Source of the DNA: Dehalococcoidales bacterium
Lineage (GTDB): Bacteria; Chloroflexota; Dehalococcoidia; Dehalococcoidales; UBA5760
Direction of reading: 5' to 3'
Length of the DNA: 5,311 nt
Assembly: GCA_028717305.1 (NCBI GenBank)
Contig: JAQUOC010000088.1
Coordinates: 1-5,311, forward strand
Below the pieces are notes generated by a model that saw nothing but the letters and a program-made list of their open reading frames with translations, made no database searches and was not told where the DNA came from. The position numbers were made by a program, and so were the translations under genes. Positions 1-5,311 of the stretch are shown here, piece by piece (positions within the stretch are counted from its first letter, which is position 1; each line of letters opens with the position of its first letter).

Positions 1-1
1 G

Positions 2-496
2 AGATTCAAGGAGACCTATTTCCTACGCTTCCCCGGTACGTATACCTCCGGTGACGGGGCACGGGTAGATGAGGACGGTTTTTACTGGCTGATGGGACGT
101 ATTGACGATGTCATCAACGTCTCCGGACATCGTATCGGAACCGCCGAGGTCGAGAGTGCTCTGGTCTCCCACAAAGATGTTGCCGAAGCGGCAGTAGTCG
201 GTATGCCCCATGATCTTAAAGGGCAGGGTATCTACGCCTTCGTCACACTAAAGGTAGGCGTTGAGAAGAGCGAAGAGCTCAAAAAAGAGTTGAAGGCTCA
301 TGTCCGCAAGGAAATCGGCCCGATAGCCACCCCCGACGCCATCCAGTTTGCCGAGGGGCTGCCCAAGACCCGCAGCGGGAAGATTATGAGACGGATACTG
401 AGCAAAATCGCCGCCGGTAATACCGAAAATCTGGGTGACACCAGTACTCTGGCCGACCCGTCAGTAGTTTCCACCCTGGTAAAGGGAGACAAATAA
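2..496 (+). CDS. acs: Acetyl-CoA synthetase (AMP-forming), C-terminal part, cut by left window edge
   Basis: This cytoplasmic enzyme joins acetate, ATP and CoA to give acetyl-CoA, AMP and pyrophosphate. The frame is open from base 2, so 164 C-terminal residues of a family usually near 650 are visible; an ATG at 92 is internal, not the start. Seen directly, numbered from the first visible codon: the TSGDGAR adenylation motif with its ATP-ribose-binding Asp at 18; the hinge [15 protein letters not shown] at 32-46, where the C-terminal domain rotates between half-reactions; and [13 protein letters not shown] at 121-133, whose Lys at 127 (codon 380-382) is the adenylation-step catalytic lysine and, in well-studied Acs proteins, the site of inhibitory reversible acetylation. 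The ending [13 protein letters not shown] is typical of true Acs rather than propionyl- or longer-chain acyl-CoA ligases. It ends at TAA, and satP follows on the same strand. No defect is seen in the visible part. Confidence 0.96.
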   Translation, partial: RFKETYFLRFPGTYTSGDGARVDEDGFYWLMGRIDDVINVSGHRIGTAEVESALVSHKDVAEAAVVGMPHDLKGQGIYAFVTLKVGVEKSEELKKELKAHVRKEIGPIATPDAIQFAEGLPKTRSGKIMRRILSKIAAGNTENLGDTSTLADPSVVSTLVKGDK

Positions 497-575
497 CGGC
501 AGGAGACGCTATTTACCGAACGGAATGGCAGCTATTAGATCCGGATAAAATTCGGTCAATCAACTCTAACTAAAC

Positions 576-580
576 GGAGG
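576..580 (+). promoter_or_regulatory. Strong Shine-Dalgarno site of satP
   Basis: GGAGG lies 8 bases before the ATG at 589. This is the best ribosome binding site in the window and fixes the satP start. The rest of the 92-base gap after acs shows no clear terminator hairpin with a T-run and no convincing -35/-10 pair, which fits co-transcription with acs. Confidence 0.8.
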
Positions 581-588
581 TCTAATTT

Positions 589-1188
589 ATGTCAACGGAC
601 AAGGTTGTATGGGGTAACCCGGGTGCCCTGGGGCTAGCCGGCTTTGGTTTTAACACCCTGTTACTGCAAATACACAATATCGGGCTGATAGATGTTACCA
701 TGCCCATCATGTGGGGCTTCGTTTGGGGAGGAGCAGCCCAGGTCATCGCCGGTATAGTCGACGCCCGGCGTGGAGATACCTTCGGCTTTACCGCATTTAC
801 ATCTTACGGCCTATTCTGGATAGGTCTAGCCTTCGCCTTCCTCTTGCAGTGGCTGGGCATCATTACTCTGGATGGCCCCGGGCTTGCCTGGACGATGATA
901 GCCTGGAGCATCTTTACCGGTTATATGACCACCGGCGCCTGTAAAATATCACGGGTACACGTTACCATATTCGCATCACTAACAATACTCTTTGCCCTAT
1001 TGGCCGGACACTTCTACGGTATCATCCCGGTTAAGGTCGCCGGTATCGAAGGAATCTTTGTCGCCGGCTCGGCAATCTACGGATCGGCAGCCGTCGTAAC
1101 CAACGCCCAGTTCAAACGGTGGGTCTTTCCCATCGGGCTTTTGACCTCCGTAGCAAAAGAACCGGACCAGGCCGCAAAGGAATCCTGA
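589..1188 (+). CDS. satP: Acetate/succinate transporter, SatP/GPR1/FUN34/YaaH family
   Basis: This inner-membrane protein moves acetate (and succinate in the E. coli relative) across the membrane. The 199 residues fit the family, where E. coli SatP is 188. The N-terminal signature is NPGALGL at 10-16, a variant of the usual NPAPLGL. GDTFGFTAFTSYG at 62-74, SLTILFALLAG at 130-140, GSAIYGSA at 160-167 and the terminal FPIG at 180-183 also match the family. About six membrane segments are visible, near 13-30, 34-57, 68-90, 97-116, 123-142 and 150-170, with a short hydrophilic C-tail. By my recalled alignment to the solved Citrobacter SatP, its channel-narrowing residues F17, Y72 and L131 correspond to F19, Y73 and L131 here. 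The start is set by GGAGG eight bases upstream. Its position after acs supports acetate as the substrate, but the transport direction cannot be read from sequence. Codon use differs from secA: it has at least nine TTA, CTA or TCA codons. Confidence 0.93.
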   Translation: MSTDKVVWGNPGALGLAGFGFNTLLLQIHNIGLIDVTMPIMWGFVWGGAAQVIAGIVDARRGDTFGFTAFTSYGLFWIGLAFAFLLQWLGIITLDGPGLAWTMIAWSIFTGYMTTGACKISRVHVTIFASLTILFALLAGHFYGIIPVKVAGIEGIFVAGSAIYGSAAVVTNAQFKRWVFPIGLLTSVAKEPDQAAKES

Positions 1189-1233
1189 AAAGCAAGACTG
1201 ACCACCTGTCTGGATGCCTGGCGGCCGTGGGAT

Positions 1234-1986
1234 CTACAAAGAATGCCAATCAACCGGGCTCCCCGGGGACCGATCACTGAGTCCCCGGGGGAAACCGTTT
1301 GCCGCCAACCTGTTTAGAGCCTTCCTGGTATCACTGGCAATCCGGACCCTGTCGCATTGTCTCAAGCGATACTTGAAAAGCCAGTAGGTAAACTCCTTTA
1401 GTTCACCGAGGCCGATCGATCTGAGGTGGGGATAACTCTTCTCAGTCCGGAAACGCTTCAACAAGACCCCTTTTGTCGCCCCGTATACACGACGATAGAC
1501 CTCATTGACGACTTCTCCCTCTTTACTGTAGCCCGAAGCCCGCTGCTCCTTACGCACCTCATCCTGCACGACCAGAAACAGGGCTTCCTCCACAGTAACA
1601 CCGTAAAAGAAGTTTAGGTAGTGGCGATACTTGCTGCTTCCGATCAGCGACTTAAATTCCCTGACAGTGAGTTCCAGGGGGGGCCGCCCGTGAAAAAGGA
1701 AGGCCATTTTCTCATCATGCGGCAGGAGATGGTCCACCACACCGCAGAGACGCTCGGCAAGCAGCAGACAATCAAAGGCTTCACCGGCAACAAGATAGCA
1801 ATACCGACGCCCGTTATGAACCTCCTCAGCGGTATTCCACAAGCCGATTGCCTGCAGCAAGGCGATATACCAGTGCTCTCCGTCCCTGATCGCCTGTGCC
1901 AAAGACCTGATCACCTCGGCATCACTGCTACCGTTACCGCTGAGAATCATTTGAGAAGATGACAAATGCTTATCCGACACTACCAC
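1234..1986 (-). CDS. Unrecognised 250-residue conserved-looking hypothetical protein
   Basis: I do not recognise this family. It reads like a real soluble, mostly helical protein: no signal peptide, no membrane segment long enough to trust, and aromatic-rich, charge-balanced helices. Notable stretches are AIRDGEHWYIALLQAIGLW (32-50), YLVAGEAFDCLLLAERLC (64-81), KYRHYLNFFYGVTVEEALF (119-137), EVVNEVYRRVYGATKG (158-173) and ELKEFTYWLFKYRLRQCDR (195-213). Basic residues and Tyr cluster in the last third, so nucleic-acid or protein binding is possible but unproven. The last 20 or so residues (from 231) look poorly conserved and are encoded across a GC-rich inverted repeat. The start is uncertain: GTG at 1986 is the longest frame after an in-frame TAG at 2001-1999; GTG at 1980 and ATG at 1950 are alternatives, and none has a good ribosome binding site. 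It is last in the minus-strand group, 118 bases after the PolX-like gene, and convergent with satP. A helper role near secA is only a guess. Confidence 0.72.
   Translation of the reverse strand: MVVSDKHLSSSQMILSGNGSSDAEVIRSLAQAIRDGEHWYIALLQAIGLWNTAEEVHNGRRYCYLVAGEAFDCLLLAERLCGVVDHLLPHDEKMAFLFHGRPPLELTVREFKSLIGSSKYRHYLNFFYGVTVEEALFLVVQDEVRKEQRASGYSKEGEVVNEVYRRVYGATKGVLLKRFRTEKSYPHLRSIGLGELKEFTYWLFKYRLRQCDRVRIASDTRKALNRLAANGFPRGLSDRSPGSPVDWHSL
1261..1290. repeat. Perfect 10-bp GC-rich inverted repeat near the convergent gene ends
   Basis: CCCCGGGGAC at 1261-1270 and GTCCCCGGGG at 1281-1290 are exact reverse complements around the 10-base loop CGATCACTGA. It begins 73 bases after the satP stop codon and lies inside the 3' end of the unknown minus-strand gene (codons for residues 233-242). 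Neither strand has a T-run after the stem, so it is not a standard intrinsic terminator. It could still stop or stabilise the acs-satP transcript, or protect the minus-strand mRNA end. Confidence 0.6.
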
Positions 1987-2031
1987 TTCGTAACCAGCCT
2001 AACTGCTCAAACAGACAACCGATTTCTCTAA

Positions 2032-2040
2032 ATCATAACA
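2032..2040 (-). promoter_or_regulatory. Possible extended -10 promoter for the unknown gene
   Basis: On the minus strand the bases read TGT followed by TATGAT, an extended -10 element with five of six consensus bases. It would start transcription near 2025, giving a leader of about 40 bases before the GTG at 1986. No good -35 is found at 16-18 base spacing, which extended -10 promoters can tolerate. A small dyad, GATTTAGAGAAATC (2034-2021 on the minus strand, 5-bp arms), overlaps the downstream edge and could be an operator or chance. Confidence 0.3.
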
Positions 2041-2086
2041 TTCGGTAATACCCTGCCGGGCGATACAGGCCCCCGCACCGCCCTCA

Positions 2087-2103
2087 TTGGCAGACGCTGC
2101 CAA
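2087..2103 (-). terminator. Tight hairpin just after the PolX-like stop codon, terminator-like but without T-run
   Basis: On the minus strand TTGGCAG and CTGCCAA pair perfectly as 7-bp arms around the 3-base loop CGT, beginning two bases after the TAG at 2107-2105. The position suits transcript ending or 3' end protection. The following bases (TGAGGGCGG) contain no T-run, so rho-independent termination is doubtful. Confidence 0.4.
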
Positions 2104-2104
2104 A

Positions 2105-2581
2105 CTATCCAGAGACAAACCGGCCTTTTCTTTTTAACTCTTTAAGGTGACGATTGATATTCTCTATAGTCTTTTTCCCCATACGGGGCAGCGAAGCCAG
2201 TCTCCCGTCAGCCACCGCCAGCTCAAGCGCATCTATAGACTTTATGTCAAGTTCGCGTAGAATACGCATAGCGGTTTTGGATCCGATACCGGACACGCCG
2301 AGCAACGCCGTCATTGCTTCGGGAAATTCAGCCTTCAGCCGCTCATAATAACCAAGACGCCCGGTGGTTATCATCTCACTAATCTTACCGGTAATCGCAT
2401 CCCCTACCCCGGGAACTTCATTAAGTCTGTCCTCATTGACCAGTTGCTCCAGTTCTACCGGCAGACGCATGATAGAACGAGACACCATCCGGTAAGCCCT
2501 TATCTTGAACTGATTCTCGCCTTTAGCTTCGAGCAGACTGGCAATATTCTGGAATATTCCGGCAATCTCACTATTCTTCAT
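2105..2581 (-). CDS. Stand-alone helix-hairpin-helix protein like the N-terminal region of PolX DNA polymerase
   Basis: All 158 residues match the first part of bacterial PolX: the opening MKNSEIAGIFQNIASLLEAKGENQFKIRAY resembles the 8-kDa-like DNA-binding domain, and three helix-hairpin-helix units follow at about 55-66 (EVPGVGDAITGKI), 93-107 (LLGVSGIGSKTAMRI) and 130-143 (SLPRMGKKTIENI). These bind the DNA backbone without sequence preference. Full bacterial PolX is near 570 residues and continues with a nucleotidyltransferase palm and a PHP 3'-5' exonuclease domain. Neither is present here: TAG ends the frame just after a basic tail (KRKGRFVSG), and I find no polymerase or PHP motif in any frame of the 118 bases that follow. 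It is therefore either a true stand-alone DNA-binding module or a truncated gene. It starts 47 bases after the secA stop, likely in the same transcript; the ATG at 2581 lacks a clear ribosome binding site. Catalytic activity is not expected. Confidence 0.85.
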   Translation of the reverse strand: MKNSEIAGIFQNIASLLEAKGENQFKIRAYRMVSRSIMRLPVELEQLVNEDRLNEVPGVGDAITGKISEMITTGRLGYYERLKAEFPEAMTALLGVSGIGSKTAMRILRELDIKSIDALELAVADGRLASLPRMGKKTIENINRHLKELKRKGRFVSG

Positions 2582-2582
2582 C

Positions 2583-2604
2583 GGCTACCACACTCATTGT
2601 AGCC
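2583..2604. repeat. 6-bp inverted repeat directly before the PolX-like start codon
   Basis: GGCTAC (2583-2588) and GTAGCC (2599-2604) are exact reverse complements with a 10-base loop. The dyad fills the spot where the ribosome binding site of the gene starting at 2581 should lie, ending one base before the ATG. In the secA mRNA it could fold and limit translation of the second gene, but a 6-bp dyad can occur by chance. Confidence 0.35.
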
Positions 2605-2628
2605 AGTAGAATCCAGAGCGACTTTGTG

Positions 2629-5310
2629 TTACCTTCCGCAGCAGTGTTTATATTTCTTACCACTGCCGCAGGGGCAGGGTTCGTTACGGCCTACCCGCTT
2701 ACCCTTGACCATTACCGGCTGCTTTCCCGAGCCGGAGGGAATAACCTTAGTCATGGGAGTCGCTGGCTGAGGGGCATCCTTCCTGGTAACGGTGACATGG
2801 AAGATAGAGTGGACTACATCGTGCCGAATGGTAGAAAGCAGGTCCTGGAACTGCTCGTAACCGATGTTCTTATAGGCATCCAGCGAACGTACCTGCCGCA
2901 GGCTCTGCCACCCCGCCTCCCGGCGCTTATCCTCCATCATGGTCAGGTGTTCTATCCACAACCGGTCCAGGAAATGCAGCAGCATCCGCCTCTCCACCAC
3001 CCTCATATTCTCCGCCCCTATCTCTCCCTCGAGCTTCTGATAAGCAATCTCGGCCTGTTCAAAAAGTACGTTCTCAATCAAACCCGGCCCGGTACGGGCG
3101 AGCATGCCGGCATTAAGCGAGGGCGGTATAGGGAAGACGACAGCAACTTCCCTGAGCAAAGCAGGCATAACAAACCTCTCCATCACCGCCAGGCTCTCGC
3201 CATCCACTTCGCCACCCCTCTCCATCTGCTTAGACCACCTCTCGTAGCAGGATTCAACATAATCGATAAGCTCTTTTTCGATATCTTCCTGTCCCATCCG
3301 AGAAATAGCTTCAGCAGTAAACCAGGACGGCAAGGGCAGCTGGCTGGAAGCATCCCTGATAAATACACTCAGGTCAGGCTCGGACGCACCGGCAGAAAAG
3401 TGGCGGGAAACCAGCCTCCGGATTATGCTGTCGGTGTTATCCAGGATGCTGTTCTTGCTCGACATTCCCCGCAGCTCTTCTCCGACCATAGACATTATGT
3501 TGGCGCGAAGATCGGCATCACCCAGGATCTTACGACGCTCTTTATAAATAAGCTCGCGGTGCTGATTAACCACCTCATCATACTCCACCAGGTGCTTACG
3601 CATGTCGAAATGATAACCCTCGACACGACGCTGCGAGTCGCTGATGGCCTTGTTAACCAGCCTGTTCTCAATAGGCGTATCCTCATCCATACCGGCCCAC
3701 TCCATCAAGCCCTTAATACGATCACCACCGAAACGCCGGACAATATCATCCTCCAGAGAAACGTAGAAGCGCGAACTGCCCGGGTCGCCCTGACGGCCGG
3801 CCCTGCCGCGGAGCTGATTATCGATACGCCTTGCCTCATGCCGCTCCGTAGCAACAACATGAAGGCCGCCAAGCTCGACAACCCCGTCATGCCGCTTCTG
3901 CCACTCCTGCCAAGCGTCTTTATCTTCTCTGGGCGGCTCCTTACCACCCAGAACAATATCGACGCCGCGCCCGGCCATATTGGTAGCCACGGTTACCGCT
4001 CCCGGTCGTCCCGCATCAGTAATGATACCCGCCTCTTTCTCATGAAGCTTGGCATTGAGCACCTGGGCGACGATGCCCCTACGCTTCAGCATTTCGCTCA
4101 ACTCTTCCGACTTCTCGATAGATACGGTACCCGCCAGCACCGGACGCCCTTGCTGATGATGCTCCTCGATTTCACGCACCACTGCCCTGAACTTGGACTT
4201 TTCATCCTTATAGATGATATCCTCATAGTCCTTCCTGATCATCGGCCGGTGGGTAGGAATCTCGATTACATCGAGACCGTATATCTTGGAGAATTCCTCA
4301 GCCTCGGTAAGAGCGGTGCCGGTCATCCCGGCCAGTTTGCGATACATCTTAAAATAGTGCTGGATAGTAATGGTGGCAAAGGTCCGGCTCTCCTGCTGGA
4401 CCTTGATATGCTCCTTGGCTTCGATGGCCTGGTGCAGGCCTTCCGCATAACGTCGGCCCCACATCAAACGGCCGGTGAATTCATCGACAATAATAACCTG
4501 ACCGTCTTTGACCACATACTGCTGGTCCCTCTTGTACAGTTCCTTGGCGCTAAGGGCATTCCTCAAGTGGCGGTGCAGGTCGGCGTTAGACGGATCATAA
4601 AAACTGGCCTCCCTCAACAGTCCCTCGCGCTGCAGCATCCTTTCCAGATTATTATAGCCGGTATCAGTCAGATCAATACGACGTTCCTTCTCATCCACCT
4701 CATAGTCAGCATCACGCCTGAGACGGGGAGCGATACCGGCGAAGATATGATACTTCTGACCCGCCTCTTCATCCGGACCGCTGATAATAAGCGGCGTGCG
4801 CGCTTCATCAATAAGAAGGTTATCTACCTCGTCGACGATGACATAATTAAAATGTCGCTGTACGCACCGGGAAAGATCTATGACCATATTATCCCGCAGG
4901 TAGTCGAAGCCGAACTCGCTGCTGGTACCGTAGGTGATATCAGCCCGGTAAGCCTCGGCACGGGGGACCGGCCTGAAGTGGGTCCAGTGCGGATCACCGG
5001 AATCGAAGTCCGGGTCATAAAGGCGGGCCGGACTGTATTCATCAGGATTTTGCTGGGGATAGATGCTGGCTACGCTAACCCCCAGTGCGGAATAAACAGG
5101 CGCCATCCAGTAGGGGTCACGCCTCGCCAGGTAATCGTTAACCGTAGCCAGGTGACAGCCCTGGCCGGCGAGTGCATTCAAATAGAGAGGAAGAGTAGCC
5201 ACCAGTGTTTTGCCTTCACCTGTTCTCATCTCGGCAATCTTCCCCTGGTGAAGGACAATGCCCCCGATTAGCTGTACATCATAGTGACGCTGGCCGATAG
5301 TCCTCTTAGC
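2629..5310 (-). CDS. secA: Preprotein translocase ATPase SecA, N-terminus cut by right window edge
   Basis: SecA is the ATP-driven motor that pushes unfolded preproteins through the SecYEG channel, shuttling between cytosol and inner membrane. The frame is open to 5310, giving 893 visible residues; the Met at 5229 is inside the Walker A motif, not the start, and about 70-80 N-terminal residues are missing. Counting from that Met: MRTGEGKT (1-8), TVNDYLARRD (29-38), ADITYGTSSEFGFDYLRD (96-113), the DEAD-like VDEVDNLLIDEARTP (132-146), VDEFTGR (248-254), AGMTGT (300-305), TNMAGRGVDI (416-425), QLRGRAGRQGDPG (472-484), the helical scaffold region, and a zinc-binding tail CPCGSGKKYKHCC (852-864, C-x-C-x8-CC) of the kind that binds SecB or ribosomes. 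Two stretches look longer than in E. coli SecA: about 25 extra residues near 58-94 and about 60 near 665-730. Every catalytic motif is intact. It uses no TTA or TCA and only one CTA codon. It leads the minus-strand group. Confidence 0.98.
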   Translation of the reverse strand, partial: AKRTIGQRHYDVQLIGGIVLHQGKIAEMRTGEGKTLVATLPLYLNALAGQGCHLATVNDYLARRDPYWMAPVYSALGVSVASIYPQQNPDEYSPARLYDPDFDSGDPHWTHFRPVPRAEAYRADITYGTSSEFGFDYLRDNMVIDLSRCVQRHFNYVIVDEVDNLLIDEARTPLIISGPDEEAGQKYHIFAGIAPRLRRDADYEVDEKERRIDLTDTGYNNLERMLQREGLLREASFYDPSNADLHRHLRNALSAKELYKRDQQYVVKDGQVIIVDEFTGRLMWGRRYAEGLHQAIEAKEHIKVQQESRTFATITIQHYFKMYRKLAGMTGTALTEAEEFSKIYGLDVIEIPTHRPMIRKDYEDIIYKDEKSKFRAVVREIEEHHQQGRPVLAGTVSIEKSEELSEMLKRRGIVAQVLNAKLHEKEAGIITDAGRPGAVTVATNMAGRGVDIVLGGKEPPREDKDAWQEWQKRHDGVVELGGLHVVATERHEARRIDNQLRGRAGRQGDPGSSRFYVSLEDDIVRRFGGDRIKGLMEWAGMDEDTPIENRLVNKAISDSQRRVEGYHFDMRKHLVEYDEVVNQHRELIYKERRKILGDADLRANIMSMVGEELRGMSSKNSILDNTDSIIRRLVSRHFSAGASEPDLSVFIRDASSQLPLPSWFTAEAISRMGQEDIEKELIDYVESCYERWSKQMERGGEVDGESLAVMERFVMPALLREVAVVFPIPPSLNAGMLARTGPGLIENVLFEQAEIAYQKLEGEIGAENMRVVERRMLLHFLDRLWIEHLTMMEDKRREAGWQSLRQVRSLDAYKNIGYEQFQDLLSTIRHDVVHSIFHVTVTRKDAPQPATPMTKVIPSGSGKQPVMVKGKRVGRNEPCPCGSGKKYKHCCGR

Positions 5311-5311
5311 C

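Noticed and set aside
546..551. TAAAAT as a -10 element of a satP promoter
   Set aside because: It matches five of six consensus bases, but no -35 resembling TTGACA is found at 16-18 base spacing, and there is no TG extension.
541..555. Weak hairpin between acs and satP (CCGGA and TTCGG around TAAAA)
   Set aside because: The stem is only 5 bp including a G-T pair and no T-run follows, so it is not a credible terminator.
1426..1962. Two plus-strand open frames (1426-1617 and 1621-1962) opposite the unknown gene
   Set aside because: They are complement-frame shadows broken by a stop, with less protein-like composition than the minus-strand frame.
1987..2104. Frameshifted remainder of PolX after the stop codon
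   Set aside because: All three minus-strand frames were read; none shows palm or PHP motifs, and the gap is far too short for the missing 400 or so residues.
2571..2597. Eight-codon leader frame (MSVVADEE) overlapping the PolX-like start on the minus strand
   Set aside because: An ATG at 2597 followed by a short frame is expected by chance; no ribosome binding site or regulatory codon pattern supports it.
3183..3956. Short minus-strand open frames inside secA (3183-3368, 3495-3686, 3705-3956)
   Set aside because: They lie in other frames of a clearly coding gene, rich in Arg and Ser in a way typical of frame shadows.
2626..5271. An 881-codon open frame on the plus strand opposite secA
   Set aside because: It is the exact codon-for-codon complement of secA and is open only because secA avoids TTA, CTA and TCA codons. 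Its translation shows no recognisable domain, while the secA frame shows every family motif.

Overview
The window is ordinary-looking bacterial chromosome with moderate GC (roughly half, slightly above) and tightly packed genes. It holds parts of two gene groups that converge near position 1210. The best taxonomic guess is a Chloroflexota bacterium, probably Dehalococcoidia-like. This rests mainly on SecA: its start (IGQRHYDVQLIGGIVLHQG), an extra segment before the ADITYGT motif containing LYDPDFDSG, and the VVHSIFHVTV end of the scaffold region all resemble SecA of that group as I remember it. That is inference from memory, not a search result.

Plus strand, 2-1188: the C-terminal quarter of acetyl-CoA synthetase (acs, cut by the left edge), then after a 92-base gap a complete SatP/YaaH-type acetate transporter (satP) with a strong ribosome binding site. 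One protein would bring acetate in or let it out and the other activates it to acetyl-CoA, so they form a plausible two-gene acetate-use unit.

Minus strand, 5310-1234, read right to left: a long secA fragment (cut by the right edge, lacking roughly the first 70-80 residues); 47 bases later a 158-residue protein that matches only the N-terminal helix-hairpin-helix region of PolX-type DNA polymerases; and after 118 more bases a 250-residue protein I do not recognise. The 118-base gap holds a tight hairpin right after the polX-like stop codon and a possible extended -10 promoter, so the last gene may have its own transcript.

The two groups meet tail to tail with 45 bases between the satP and unknown-gene stop codons. 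A perfect 10-bp inverted repeat lies just inside the 3' end of the unknown gene.

I see no mobile element, CRISPR array, tRNA, rRNA or defence system, and no clearly new system. The points most worth a second look are the stand-alone PolX N-terminal module, the unknown 250-residue protein with its in-frame upstream extension broken by one TAG, the extra segments in SecA, and the near absence of TTA, CTA and TCA codons in secA. No gene-free stretch exceeds about 120 bases.
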